The notes under the pieces were generated by a model. It saw nothing but the letters and a program-made list of their open reading frames with translations, was not told where the DNA came from and did not search any database. The translations under genes and the position numbers were made by a program. Shown one piece after another: positions 45,540 through 56,756 of a DNA stretch of 64,000 bases (positions are counted from its first letter, which is position 1; the number at the start of each line of letters is the position of its first letter). Where the stretch lies: the NCBI RefSeq assembly GCF_007565055.1, contig NC_044561.1:28242114-28306113 (forward strand), read 5' to 3'. The stretch is from Rhinopithecus roxellana (lineage: Eukaryota > Chordata > Mammalia > Primates > Cercopithecidae).

Positions 45540-46640
45540 GGGGCGCCCTCCTCCTCTCCGGTCCCACCCGGGAGCGGGTCGGCAGGACGACATTGGCGGG
45601 CCCGGGCCGATCCCGTCCCCTCCAGTGGCCCAGCGTCAGTGACACCGGTCCGGCGACCCCCACCCCAGTCCGGGTCCCGCAACCCCAGGATGCCCTCATC
45701 TCCCCCGGCCGACGGGCAGAACCCGGACCTGCCGCCGCCGGTGCCCACGGGGGTCTGCCGTGACGCGCGGGACCCGGGGGCGTGTGCGGGGCGCGCCCGC
45801 GCAGGGCCCTGCTCGGAGGGTCTCAGGCTCGGCCCCGGCGGCGGCAGGGAGAGCACGGCCGAGTGCGCCGGGTAGCGGGCTGCCCGCCCAGAAGGGAGCG
45901 TGGCCGCGGGGCAACCAGGTCGGGATGGGTGGGTGTCCGCGCGCCGCTTACCCTGAGCGGAGATCGGGGCCAACTCTCATCCACCCGCCGCGGCGCCCCC
46001 CTCGCCGGCCGCCCGGCCGCGCTACACCTACCGCCCGCCCGGGAGCCCAGCGGCGCCGGGTAGCCGGGAGGAGGCGGCCCCGCGGGTCCCGGCCACGAGC
46101 GCGGAGGCGGCGGCGGCGCCAGGTCGCGCGCTCGCGTCCCGCTACGCGGAGTCTGCGCGCCCCCGGCCCCGTTGCGCAGCCGCCGCCCCGCCCCGCGCCG
46201 CGCCTTAAAGGGGCCGCGCCCCGCGCACCGCCCCCGCCCCGCGGCCGAGTCGGGGTCCGCGGGGGCGCGCCTGCCCTGGTGGGTCCGCGCGCGCGAGCTC
46301 GGTCACGAGGCGCTGCCTTTGTTTGGGTGGCCACGTGCGCCCCCCCGCTCGCACCCACGCGCACGCGCGGCCACCGCCGGCCACGGCCACGCCGTCCCCG
46401 CGCTTGCCACGGCGGACGCCACGGGCTCACCCGCGCACGAGCACGCACGCTGCTGTGGCCTCGCCCGAGCCCCGCGGGACCGCCCGCCGCTCCGGAGCTA
46501 GGTCAGGGACTGCGCTGCCACGGGAGACCCGCGTCCCGGGAGGAAGTGCCTTTCCCCGACCGCCACGCGGGGCCGGGCCTGGGCCTGTAGCCCGCGCTGG
46601 ACAGGACGCAGTACGAACCCCGCTAAACTCGCGCCAGTAC
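45540..46640. promoter_or_regulatory. CpG island, probable gene promoter
   Basis: About 1.1 kb extremely rich in CpG, with no interspersed repeat and sharp drops in CpG on both sides. It has several GC boxes (for example 46185-46196 and 46228-46241), a CACGTG E-box at 46332-46337 and an NRF1-like GCGCACGCGC at about 46360. CpG islands of this size usually mark promoters of broadly expressed genes. The gene is not identifiable from the sequence. Long arginine- and proline-rich open frames across it on both strands result from base composition. Confidence 0.85.
45952..46175 (-). other. Candidate first exon, minus strand
   Basis: On the minus strand, GC boxes at 46228-46241 are followed by CTTTAAG (46210-46204), a TATA-like element. 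A transcript starting about 30 bases downstream would run to an AGG/GTAAGC splice donor, with intron GT at 45951-45950. An ATG at 45973 would give only MAPISAQG before the donor, so the exon may be entirely 5' UTR. An earlier donor-like GCG/GTAGGT lies near 46034. If real, the gene runs leftwards and most of 1-45 kb is its first intron. Inference only; an opposite-strand or bidirectional promoter is equally possible. Confidence 0.3.
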
Positions 46641-48736
46641 CTGGTGCGCCCACCCCAGGGTGCCCGGGGTGCTGTTTGTCCCCAGGATCCGGACCTCTGG
46701 GCCCACCCTTTCTCCGAATCTCACCCACACCCCTCCATCTCCCCAGGCACTACCTGCGGGGCAGAACATCCCTAGAGGGGACCCACTCTAAGCACACCTG
46801 TCTCCGGGTTCCGGACCCTCCAGAAGAAACCAGCCACCACGAGGCTTTAAGGCTGTCTAGCTCACAGGAGAGTGCTCAGTGAAGGGGCAGAGGGGATGGC
46901 CCTGCAGAACCCTAGGTTTAGGGGACCCGCTTTAGCGTCTTACCCAGGAGGATGGTTGCGGGGAGCTGGGGTGGGAGGGTGGAGGAGAACCATAGTGGAG
47001 AAAATACACAAGGCCTGGAGGCTGTTTTTGCCCAGCCCTCTCTGCCTCCCCCTCCCCAGGCTGGGTCCTCTGTGCTCTGCCCTGCCCTTCCTGTGTCTCT
47101 TGCCTGCCCCAGTGCCCTGCCCTCAACTCACTGACCTTGGGAGTCCTACAGGCATCTCCAACCTTTCAATCCAAAGACTCCAGACCTGGATCCGCCCTCC
47201 CCACTTCCTCAAAGGGCCCCAGCTCAAGTGAACCTGAAGCTCCTTGGGGCCAGATTCAGGGTCTCTCTTTGATCCTCCTCCAGGTCCAGCCCTGGTGGAC
47301 CTGGGTTAGAGGCGGGCACTCAGGTGAGCTGTACTTTTCCAATGCTCAGGTTCCCGGCTGCAGAACTGCAGGACCCAGTGACTTCAGGGTAAAGGATCCA
47401 GCACTTCCGCAAGGCTGCCTGTGCAGCCTCGGAAGGCAGCATGGGGTGCAATGGCGCGCTGTCTGCAGGACCGTCTCTTCCTAGGATGGCGGAGATGACT
47501 AATTTGTGCCTAGAGCCCCCATCCAGCACAGGGCCTGACCGCCTGACTTCTCTGGCTCCCCCTCCCCGCTGCCCAAACCCTCCAGGCTTTCCTGCCTTAT
47601 CTCTGTCCTCCAGGGAAACAGGACTTGTTTTTCCCAAACACAAGCTCTACTTTCCTGCCTCCGCTCCCTGCTCTGGTCATATCCTCCCAGGGGTACCTGC
47701 CCTACACTAACTCTACCCAGCCTCCCAGGCCTAGCTCCAGAGCTACCCACTCCAGGAAGCTCTCCTGAGCCAACCTGTTCAGAAATGATCCCAGACTCCC
47801 ACCTGCCAAGGCTCTGGGGTAGGGCGGGGACCCTTAGGGCACCTCCTGCCTCAGCACCGAGACCATATTTTAATCATTTCCATTGTTGACTGTGCTCCTT
47901 CCTGCCTCCTCTCTCCCCCGACAGCCCAGGTGAGCTGCTCCTGGGAGCAAAGGCCCAGAGCTTTCCTGTGCGAGTCTCTCGCTGCTGTCCCCACATCTCA
48001 AGACCTTGGCCAGGCTATGTGTCATCGTCAGGGTCATTTTGTACACAAATGACTCAGTCAAGCCCCAAAGGCAACCTGTTTGTGCAGGTGCAGCAGTGGC
48101 AGTCTCTCTGCCAGCAGGACACCTGCTCCTCATCACTTCTCATCTCTGAACCTCTCTGCTTCTCCTTGTGGAGACAAAGCCTCCGTCCTCAGAGCAGCAA
48201 TCCCAAAGAGAGACCCCCTCCGGCCCCGCACCCTTCCAGCAAGTCTCCTGGAAGGATTCTCATCAGCCCCACTTGGTCGTGTGTCACGTTTGAGCCAAGG
48301 GGACTGCAGGAGCGGAGGCAAGGGTGCTGTGACCAGCAGTGCCATCTGAACCACTGGGGCTGGGGCAGGCAGTGCCCCAACAGAAAAGGGGCTGCAGCAG
48401 ACAGCATGGCGCAGAGCAAGCGCCCGAGGAATGTTCATTTCGTGAACAGCCAGGATTAGGAGTGAGCAGGCAGGAGCCGAAGGGAACCAGACGAGAGCGC
48501 CCAGCATGCCTAGCCCCTCATATCCAGCCCACACTCCAGACATTTGCTGGGTGCCCAGTCCCTGCTCGGTAGGGGTGCAAAACTGGTGCGGTGCAGAGAG
48601 TCAGACAGAGCCCCTGCCTGGTGGACAGGCATGGACCACACACCCCACAAAGGTCGACACTTGATATTGCGTGGTGCCCACCACCCTGCTCCGTGGCTCT
48701 TCACAGCCATCCTATTAGCCCATTTACAGAGCAGCA
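46641..48736. other. Unique DNA right of CpG island, no gene recognised
   Basis: No Alu or L1. 48515-48730 may be an ancient MIR/L2-class remnant (ACATTTGCTGGGTGCCCAG, CCCATTTACAGAG). No exon identified. Confidence 0.4.
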
Positions 48737-49121
48737 TTTATGGCTGAATTGTGTCCCCCCAAAAATTCATCTGTTGAAGTCCTGACTCCCATACCTCCCA
48801 ATGTGACTGCATTTGGAGATAGCGTCCTTAAAGAGGCGATGAAGGTAAATGAGGCCCTCAGGGTGGGCCCTAACCCAACAGCACATGTGTCCTCATAAAA
48901 GGAGAAGATGGGGACATGGACACACACAGAGGGGAGATCGCGTGAGGACACGGAGAGAAGGCAGCATCTACACTCCCAGGAGTGAGGCCTCAGGAGGAAC
49001 CAGCCCTGCAGACGCATTGATCTCAGACTTTCAGCCTCTGGAAGAATGAGGAAATGAATCTCTGTTGTGTAAGTCGCCTGTCTGTGGTGTTGGTTACACC
49101 AGCTCTAGCAAACTCATACAA
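48737..49121 (+). mobile_element. MaLR LTR (MLT1-like)
   Basis: Starts TATGGCTGAATTGTGTCCCC, passes GTGACTGCATTTGGAGATAG, GGTGGGCCCTAACCCA and GACTTTCAGCCTCTGG, and ends AGCTCTAGCAAACTCATACA. This is the layout of a solo MLT1-type LTR of the ERVL-MaLR group. No internal coding region is attached. Confidence 0.85.
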
Positions 49122-50389
49122 GGGCACAGGATCAGAGTGGCTGCCAGACCCTGAGGGTCACGTAGCTGGGGATGGCAAAGCCCACTCCCCCCTCCTTTGC
49201 TCAAAGCAGAACCGGACACAGGGATGGTGGGGCAGGACTGCCCCGAGTGGGCACGGCAGAGCCCTGAGCTTGATGGGTGCCGTGGGAAGGAGGCTTGGAG
49301 CCTGCTCACACCAGGGGCCAGTGGGGCCCTCAGACCCCTGCCTCCCGGCCTCAGAGCCTTGAGTGGAATCAGAGGCAAGGTGACAGGACTCAAGAGGAAC
49401 CAATGACAAGTGGAAGCAGGGGTCTCCATATAGCCTGACACCCCCGCACCGTCCACTGGCTCTTCAAGGCCATCCTGTTACGTTTGTCTGTGGCCAAAAA
49501 AAGGCATGGAAATAAGTCGGTGAGTGGCAGGGGCGTGGCAGGGGCAGGCCAACCTGAGTTCACATCCCAGCCCCTCCTCACATTCTGAGATGGGACCTGG
49601 CACCAAGCAAGTGCACCTGGAAGGTTCGTACCTTGGCGTGTAGAATCCAGGCTGTCATTCCACACACACACACAACCACATATTTTATTACACGGGACGC
49701 CAAGGCACAGAGGGTTCAGGAACCTGCCTGGGGCCACCAAGGAGAGACAGGAAGAAAGCACTCCAAGCCCTGGGGTGCACAGACTCTGGGTTCCAGGCCA
49801 TTCCCCACGTCACCTCGTCACCACCCCCGACAGATGGCAGCACCTGGCACCAAATGGCACTGGGAAGTGCCGGCGGTTGCTATTTTCATCCTGATTAGGG
49901 GAGAAGGGGTGGGGCCAGGGCTAGGGAGGAAGGCCCCTGGATCTGGAGTGGTGAGAGGTTTGGGCGAAGAGTCCCAGGCTGGGAGTCAGGGTTCCTGTAG
50001 GAGACCGAACAGAGCAGCAGCTGGTGGCTCTCAGCTCTGGCCCAGAGATGGCGGTGTCCCAGCCAGACAGCTGAGGGGCCAGTCCCACTCCTCAACAGTC
50101 AGGGCTCCCAGGAGGCGGCCTCACCCTTACCTTTGCTGGCACCACTCCTGGCACCGGCTTGCTGCCAGGAGTCGTGGGAAGGTGGTGCTTCCTTAACCCC
50201 TCCTGAGCTGACACCTGCCTCCCACCCCTGAAAATTCCAGGAGCTAAAAGAGTTTTCGCTCTCAGATGCATCTGAGTCCTTGTGCCCTGGCATGGGAGGG
50301 TCAGCGGGCAGTACACCCCCCAGTCTCCCCTGCTACAGGCATGTGGGAGACACCCCATAAGGGTCATGACTGGGAGAAGGGATCCAGGA
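49122..50389. other. Unique DNA with short (CA)n
   Basis: Includes CACACACACACACA at 49661-49674. A candidate minus-strand exon at 50131-50161 is noted in the findings. Nothing else recognised. Confidence 0.4.
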
Positions 50390-50403
50390 CAACCTCATCT
50401 TTT

Positions 50404-50703
50404 CTTTTTTTTTTTTTTTTTTTTTTTTTGAGACAAAATCTTGCTCTGTCACCGAAGCTGGAGTGCAGTGGCTCAATCTTGGCTCACTGCAACCTCTGCC
50501 TTTGAGCAATTCTCCTGCCTCAGCCTTCCCAGTAGCTGGGACCACAGGCATGTGCCGCCATGCCTGACTAATTTTTGTATTTTTAGTAAAGAGGGGGTTT
50601 CACCATATTGGGCAGGCTGGTCTTGAACTCCTGACCTCAGGTGATCCACCTGCCTCAGCCTCCCGAAGTGCTGGGATTACAGGCCTGAGCCACTGTGTCC
50701 AGC
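50404..50703 (-). mobile_element. AluS
   Basis: Reverse Alu with long poly-T. Perfect TSD CAACCTCATCTTTT at 50390-50403 and 50704-50717. Confidence 0.95.
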
Positions 50704-50754
50704 CAACCTCATCTTTTTTAGAGAATCGAACTGAGGCTGAGAGCACCCCAAGGA

Positions 50755-51075
50755 CAAACTTATCCTGACCTTTCCTTGGTGCCAGGCCCTATGCTGTTGA
50801 CATGTGGCAGGGAGGAACACTCAAGATGGTCTCTGGCCTCAGGGAGCTTCTTATCCAACAGAGAGACAGAGGCAGGCAGGCAATGAAGTCACAGTGTGGT
50901 CAATGATGAGACAGAGAGCCGCAGAAGGCTGGGGAGGGCTTCTTGGAGGTGGTGATACTCCAAGAGAGGCCAAGGAGTGACCAGAGGTTAACTAGGATAA
51001 GATAGTAGGAAGAGGATTCCAGGCAGAGGGAAGAGCATATGCAAAGGCCTGGTGGGAAGAGAGAGCTCCACTTGC
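50755..51075. mobile_element. Ancient interspersed repeat, family uncertain
   Basis: TTGGTGCCAGGCCCTATGCTG, then GGCCTCAGGGAGCTTCTTAT, GGATTCCAGGCAGAGGGAAG and GCATATGCAAAGGCCTGGTG resemble a widespread old mammalian repeat (MIR/L2/MER class). I cannot name the family with certainty. Confidence 0.45.
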
Positions 51076-51229
51076 TCTGTTTAGCTGGGAAAAGGACAGC
51101 CCATATCCCAGGGCAGGAAGGAGCCATGGCCGGGTTTCAAGCAGAAACAACAGGATCCCATCAGTGCTTCAGGTAGAGAAAGGCTTCTGGGTGTAGACTG
51201 GAGGCCTCTGGGTAATAAGCAGGTGGGAG

Positions 51230-52167
51230 GGGGTGCTATGCTTTGAATATTTGTGTTATATGTAAAATGTTTAGAAACAGAATGCTTGTTCCCTGGTGCT
51301 GCAAAGAACATAAAGCACTCAACAGAAATTTAATTATCTCAGCAAGGTCATTTTTACTTTGTGCAGAAAGGGTGCTCATTGCAGATGGAACAATGGCGAG
51401 AGCACACCTGAACAAAGGAGGGAAGCAATTTTTATCCTTTATGTAGTTTGTCCCTGCTCCTGTGTCCTGTCTCTATTGGCTGGAGCCAGATCTCACAATC
51501 TACACTACAACCCGATTGGCTAACAGTTTAAAACTTTTCGCCGGGCGCGGTGGCTCAAGCCTGTAATCCCAGCACTTTGGGAGGCCGAGACGGGCGGATC
51601 ACGAGGTCAGGAGATCGAGACCATCCTGGCTAACACGGTGAAACCCCGTCGCTACTAAAAATACAAAAAACTAGCCGGGCGAGGTGGCGGCGCCTGTAGT
51701 CCCAGCTAATGTAGTCCCAGCTACTTGGGAGGCTGAGGCAGGAGAATGGCGTGAACCCGGGAGGCGGAGCTTGCAGTGAGCTGAGAACCGGCCACTGCAC
51801 TCCAGCCTGGGGGACAGAGCGAGACTCCGTCTCAAAAAAAAAAAAAAAAAAAAAAAAAACTTTTCTAAAAAGGTAAAAGTAACGGCAAAACAAAGGCAAA
51901 GAGGAAGTTGCTTATGCTAAACAGGGAAGGCACATAGGCTGCAATCTGGAGCGCGCCCGTGAGCAGGTCCAGCACAAATATCTTGGTTAAGGTACAAGGA
52001 CATAGAGTGTAGTACGTGCCTGTGAGCATGTTTAACATCATCTACATAGGATGGGGCTTAACAAAGACTTATTAGCACTTTGAAGGAAGTTTTCAGAGAA
52101 ACTTATTTTTAATAAGTGATTTATTCTTTAACAAGAAGGGACACTTTGAAGAGGAACTTTTACTTTC
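51230..52167. other. AT-rich unassigned sequence, possible LTR, split by AluY
   Basis: Flanks of the AluY at 51540-51855 are less GC-rich and repetitive-looking (AACAGAAATTTAATTATCTC, then TTTATGTAGTTTGTCCCTGC and CCCGATTGGCTAACAG). They could be an ERV1-type LTR. No clear termini are visible. Confidence 0.35.
51540..51855 (+). mobile_element. Young AluY (monkey type) with internal duplication
   Basis: GCCGGGCGCGGTGGCTCAAG start, CTGAGAACCGGCCACTGC in the right arm. TSD AAAACTTTTC at 51530-51539 and 51856-51865. Inside, GTAGTCCCAGCTAAT is followed at once by GTAGTCCCAGCTACT, a 15 bp tandem duplication not seen in other copies here. Confidence 0.95.
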
Positions 52168-52780
52168 TACTTTTGTCCCCTCCAAAATTCGTGTTGAAAT
52201 TTAGTCCTCGGCCGGGTGAGGTGGCTCATGCCTGTAATCCTCATGCTTTGGGAGGCTGAGATGGGAGGATCGCTTGAGGCCAAGAGTTGAAGGCTGCAAT
52301 GAGCCAAGATTGTGCCACTGCACTCCAGCCTGGGCAGCAGAGTGAGACCCTGTCTTAAAAAAAAAAAAAATTTATCTCCAACGTGGGGAGTATTGAGAGG
52401 TGGGGCCATAAAGAGGTGATTGGATCATGTGGGCTCTGCCCTCATAGATGGACTAATCCATTCATGGCTTAATGGATTCATGGGTTAAGGGATTAATGGG
52501 TTATCACGGTGGGGAACTGGTGGCTTAATAAGAAGGGGGAGAGACACTTGAGCTAGCACGATAGGTCTCTGAGGCCCCTTGCCGTGTGCTGCCCTCCGCT
52601 GCCTCAGGACTCTGCAGAGGCCTCCCACTCCCCAGCCAACAGGAAGGCCCTCCCCAGAGTTGCCCCTCGGCCTTGCACTTCTCAGCCTTCATAACTGTAA
52701 TAAATAAATTCCTTTTCTTTATAAACTACTCAGTTTCAGGAATTCTGTTATAAGCAACAGAAAACCTACTGAGACGGGGA
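52168..52780 (+). mobile_element. MaLR-type LTR, split by a short Alu
   Basis: TTTTGTCCCCTCCAAAATTC, GGGGCCATAAAGAGGTGATT, CTCATAGATGGACTAATCC and the end GAATTCTGTTATAAGCAACA, then ACTGAGACG, fit a MaLR LTR. Interrupted by 52210-52369. Confidence 0.75.
52210..52369 (+). mobile_element. Alu with large central deletion
   Basis: A left-arm start (GGCCGGGTGAGGTGGCTCATG) passes through GCTTGAGGCCAAGAGTTGAA straight into a right-arm 3' end and A tail, total about 160 bp. The short AAATTTA occurs on both sides. Confidence 0.8.
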
Positions 52781-52796
52781 TCTGAGCAGCTCTTAC

Positions 52797-52901
52797 AAAG
52801 CCCTTCCCACCCCCGGAGATGTGGGGGTGTGTGGAAAGCAAGCCCCTCCCAAAGCCCTTCCCACTGCCAGAGATATGCGGGGTGAGAAGCAAGCCCCTCC
52901 T
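52797..52901. repeat. ~52 bp tandem duplication
   Basis: Two copies starting AAAGCCCTTCCCAC and ending GCAAGCCCCTCC, diverged in the middle (GGAGATGTGGGGGTGTG versus AGAGATATGCGGGGTG). Confidence 0.85.
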
Positions 52902-53768
52902 CACACTGTGGCTGTTGCTCCCGGGAGAAAGGCCATTCGTGGGCTGTGGCAGGGCAGGGTGAGGCCCTGAAGAGCAGCTGAGCTGGGGGAGGGAGCTGTG
53001 GGCGCAGGGCAGGCGGGCGTGGGCAGGCCAGGAGGGCCCTGGATTCTCTGCCTGCCACAGAGATCACACAACCCCCATGTGGGCAATGAGGGCTCCCCAG
53101 GAGCTGGCACACTGACCTCGGAACCCAGCTCTGGAGAGATGGAGAAGATTCAGGAACAGAGAAGGGAGCCCAGGGGCCCGGGACTGCTTGGGGCCTGGGC
53201 TCCGGGCCATGCCATGGAGCAGCACCCTGGATCCCCTTCCGTGAGAATGGCACTGGAACCTTCTAAGTAAGGCCCCAGGGCCAAACCCAGGCCTTTGGCA
53301 GAACCCAGTTTCCCAGGCTTTGGGATAAAGCACAGACCCCCTCTGCGAGGCCTGCACCATCAAGCCTGATGGACATCCAGCCTCAATCCCAGTGTTCCCT
53401 GCCAGGCTCTAAGCTAGGGGAGCACTGGTGCAGGCCCAACCCCACCCCAGTAAGCCCAGAATGTGGAACTGGGAGTTAAAGGAGATTTTGCCCGGGCTTC
53501 AGGGCTTCCTGTTGTTTTCCCTGTTGGGTTTTGGACTTACTTGGGACCAGCTGCTCTTTTCTTCTTGCCTATTTGTCCCTTTTGGCATGGAAATGCCTGT
53601 CCTATGCCTATCCCACCTCTGCACGTTGGAAGCACGAAGCCTGTGAATTTCACATGCTCGAAGCTGGAAAGGGATTTGCCTTGGAATGAATCACACCAGT
53701 AACAGCCAGATCAGATTCTCACAGGAGACTCTGGACTTTAAACTTTTGAGTTACTGCTGGAATGAAAT
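52902..53768. other. Unique DNA, no gene recognised
   Basis: No repeat or exon recognised. Confidence 0.4.
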
Positions 53769-53778
53769 AAGACTTTGG

Positions 53779-54061
53779 GGCCGGGCGCGGTGACTCAAGC
53801 CTGTAATCCCAGCACTTTGGGAGGCCGAGACGGGCGGATCACGAGGTCAGGAGATCGAGACCATCCTGGCTAACACGGTGAAACCCCGTGTCTACTAAAA
53901 AATACAAAAAAACTAGCCGGGCGTTGTGACGGGCGCCTGTAGTCCCAGCTACTCGGGAGGCTGAGGCAGGAGAATGGCGTGAACCCGGGAGGCGGAGCTT
54001 GCAGTGAGCTGAGATCTGGCCACTGCACTCCAGCCCTGGCGACAGAGCGAGACTCCGTCTC

Positions 54062-54088
<27 letters not shown>
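53779..54088 (+). mobile_element. Young AluY, Old World monkey type
   Basis: GGCCGGGCGCGGTGACTCAAG start, GAGATCTGGCCACTGC in the right arm. Long pure A tail of about 28. TSD AAGACTTTGG (53769-53778) and AAGACTTCGG (54089-54098), one mismatch. Confidence 0.95.
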
Positions 54089-54092
<4 letters not shown>

Positions 54093-54263
54093 CTTCGGGA
54101 ACATTGGGCTAGAATAAGTGTATTTTACATATGAAAAGGCATTAATTTGGGAGGCCAGGGACAGAATCCCATGGCTTGAATGTGTCCGCTGATGTTCCTG
54201 TGCTGGAAACTTAATCCCTGAGGGAACAGCGTTGAGAGGTGGGATCTTGAAGAGTTGATTAGG

Positions 54264-54555
54264 GCCTGGTGCAGTGGCTCGCGCCTGTAATCCCTTTAGG
54301 GGGCCAAGGTGGGTGGATCACCTGAGGAGTTCGAGATCAGGCTGACCAACATGGTGAAACCCCTGTCTCTACTAAAAATACAAAAAAGCGAGCCGGGTGT
54401 GGTGGCACGCACCTGTCATCCCAGCTACTCAGGTGGCTGAGGCAGGAGAATCACTTGAACTCGGGAAGTGGAGGTTGCAGTGAGCCAAGATTGCACCATT
54501 GCACTCCAGTCTGGGTGACAGAGCAAGACTCTGTCCCCCCTCTGCCAAAAAAAAA
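54264..54555 (+). mobile_element. AluS inserted in LTR
   Basis: Forward Alu with perfect TSD AGTTGATTAGG at 54253-54263 and 54556-54566, both copies being LTR sequence. Confidence 0.95.
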
Positions 54556-54606
54556 AGTTGATTAGGCCATGAGAGCTCTTCCCTCTTGAGTGGATTAACG
54601 CTGTTA

Positions 54607-56212
54607 TCTCTGCAGTGAGTTAGTTATCATGGGAGTGAGTTAGTTACCATGGCAGTGGGTTCATTATCTTGGGAGTGGGTTAGTTATCTTGGGAGTGGGT
54701 CAGTTATCATGAGAGTGGGTTAGTTATCATGGGAGTGGGTTAGTTATCATGGGCATGGGTTATCTTGGGAGTGAGTTAGTTATCCTGAGAGAGGGTTAGT
54801 TATCATGAGAGTGGGTTAGTTATCATGGGTGTGGGTTAACTATCTTGGGAGTGGATTAGTTATCATGGATGTGGGTTATCTTGGGAGTGGGTTAGTCATC
54901 TTTGGAGCGGGTTAGTTATGGGAGTGGGTTAGTTATCATGAGAGACTGTTAGTTATTATGAGAGTGGGTTAGTTACCTGGGAGTGGGTTAGTTATCATGG
55001 GAGTGGGTTACTTATCATGCAAGTGGGTTATCTTGGGAGTGGGTTAGTTACAAGAGAAGGTTAGTTATCATGAGAGTGGGTTAGTTATCATGGGTGTGGG
55101 TTAACCATCTTGGGGTGGGTTAGTTATCATGAGAGTAGGTTAGTTATGGACGTGGGTTAGTTATCTTGGGAGTGGGTTAGTCATCTTTGAAGTGGGTTAG
55201 TTATGGAAGTGGGTTAGTTATCATGAGAGAAGGTTAGTTATTATGAGAGTGGATAAGTTACCTGGGAGTGGGTTAGTTATCATGGGAGTGGGTTATCATG
55301 GGAGTGGGTTAGTTATCATGCGAGTGGGTTAGTTATGGAAATGGGTTAGTTATCATAAGAGTGGGTTATGGGAGTGGGTTACTTATCATGGGAGTGGGTT
55401 AGTTATCTTGGGAGTGGGTTAGTTATCATGGGAGTGGGTTCATTATCATGGCAGTGGATTAGTTACCATGGGAGTGCGTTACTTATCATGGGAGGGGCTA
55501 GTTATCTTGGGAGTGGGTTAGTTATCATGGGTGTGAGTTAGTTAAGGGAGTGGATTGATTATCATAAGAGTGAGTTAGTTATCTTGGGAGTGGGTTAGTT
55601 ATCATGGGAGAGGGTTAGTTATCATGGGTGTGGGTTAGTTATCTTGGGAGTGGGTTAGTTATGAGAGTGGGCTAGTTATCATGAGAGTGGGTTAGTTATC
55701 ATGGGAGTGGGTTAGTTATCTTGGGAGTGGATTAGTTATGAGAGTGAGTTATCATGAGAGGGGTTAGTTATGGGAGTGGGTTAGTTATTTTGGGAATGGG
55801 TTAGTTATCATGGGCATGGGTTGTTATCTTGGGAGTGGGTTAGTTATCATAAGAGCGAGTTAGTTATCATGGGAGTGGGTTAGTTATCATGAGAGTGGGT
55901 TAGTTATGATGGGAGTGGGTTAGTTATCATGGGAGTGGGTTAGTTATCTTGGGAGTGGGTTAGTTATGAGAGTGGGTTAGTTATCTTGGGAATGGGTTAG
56001 TTATCATGAGAGTGGGTTAGTTATCTTAGGAGTGGGTTAGTTATCATGGGAGTGGGCTCATTATTACGGGAGTGGGTTAATTATCTTGGGAGTGGGTTAG
56101 TTATGGCAGTGGGTTAGTTATAGGCGTGGGTTAATTATCTTTGCAGTGGGTTAGTTATCATGAGAGTGGGTTAGTTATCTTGGGAGTGGGTTAGTTATCT
56201 TGGAAGTGGGTT
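54607..56212 (+). repeat. LTR-derived minisatellite, 20 bp unit, ~80 copies
   Basis: Unit GGGAGTGGGTTAGTTATCAT with common variants ATCTT, GAGAGTGGG and shortened TTAGTTATGGGAGTGG. It lies exactly where MaLR LTRs of this kind normally have a short direct repeat of about two units before TTCCTGATAAAAG. Each unit contains GGGTTAG, which coincides with the telomere hexamer register, probably by chance. Confidence 0.95.
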
Positions 56213-56435
56213 CCTGATAAAAGACTGGGTTCAGTGCACACTCTCTTGCCCTTCTGCCTTCTTCCATGGGGTGTCACACAAAGAAGTCTCTCCCTAGATC
56301 CTGGCACCTTGCTATTGGACTTCCAGCCTCCAGAACTATGAGCCGAATAAACTTCCATTGTTTACAAAATACCCAGTCTCAGGTACTCTGTGATAACAGC
56401 ACAAAATAGACTAAGACATCACCTAATGTACTTTA

Positions 56436-56728
56436 TTTATTTATTAAGACGGAGTCTGGCTCTGTCCCCCAGGCTGGAGTGCAGTGGCGTGATCTTGGCT
56501 CACTGCAACCTCCACCTCCCAGGTTCAAGCGATTCTCCGGCCTCAGCCTCCCGAATAGCTGGGACTACAGGTGCGTGCCACCACGCCCGGCTAATTTTTG
56601 TATTTTTAGTAGAGACAGGATTTCACCATGTTGGCCAGGCTGGTCTCGAACTCCTAACCTCAAATGATCTGCCCACCTCGGTCTCCCAAAGTGCTGGGAT
56701 TACAGGCGTCAGCCACTGCACCCGGCCA
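56436..56728 (-). mobile_element. AluS
   Basis: Reverse Alu with perfect TSD CTAATGTACTTTA at 56423-56435 and 56729-56741. The 5' junction has TTTATTTATT in place of a pure T-run. Confidence 0.95.
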
Positions 56729-56756
56729 CTAATGTACTTTAACAAACACAACAAAA

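Larger units (their letters stand above)
54168..56418 (+). mobile_element. MaLR-type LTR expanded to 2.2 kb
   Basis: 5' part: ATGGCTTGAATGTGTCC, GGAAACTTAATCCCTGAG, GGTGGGATCTTGAAGAGTTG, then the Alu, then AGGCCATGAGAGCTCTTCCC and GATTAACGCTGTTATC. 3' part: GGTTCCTGATAAAAGACTGG, TTCCAGCCTCCAGAACTATG and AGCACAAAATAGACTAAGACA-type end. Ends and internal order match a MaLR LTR of 400-500 bp. The extra length is one Alu plus the 1.6 kb minisatellite. Confidence 0.85.

Noticed and set aside
45128..46590. Long open frames rich in Arg, Pro and Ala on both strands
   Set aside because: They coincide with the CpG island. High GC content removes stop codons, and overlapping frames on both strands cannot all be genes.
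54607..56212. Possible interstitial telomere repeat because each unit contains GGGTTAG
   Set aside because: The unit is 20 bp and derives from LTR sequence; the telomere match is a 7-base coincidence.
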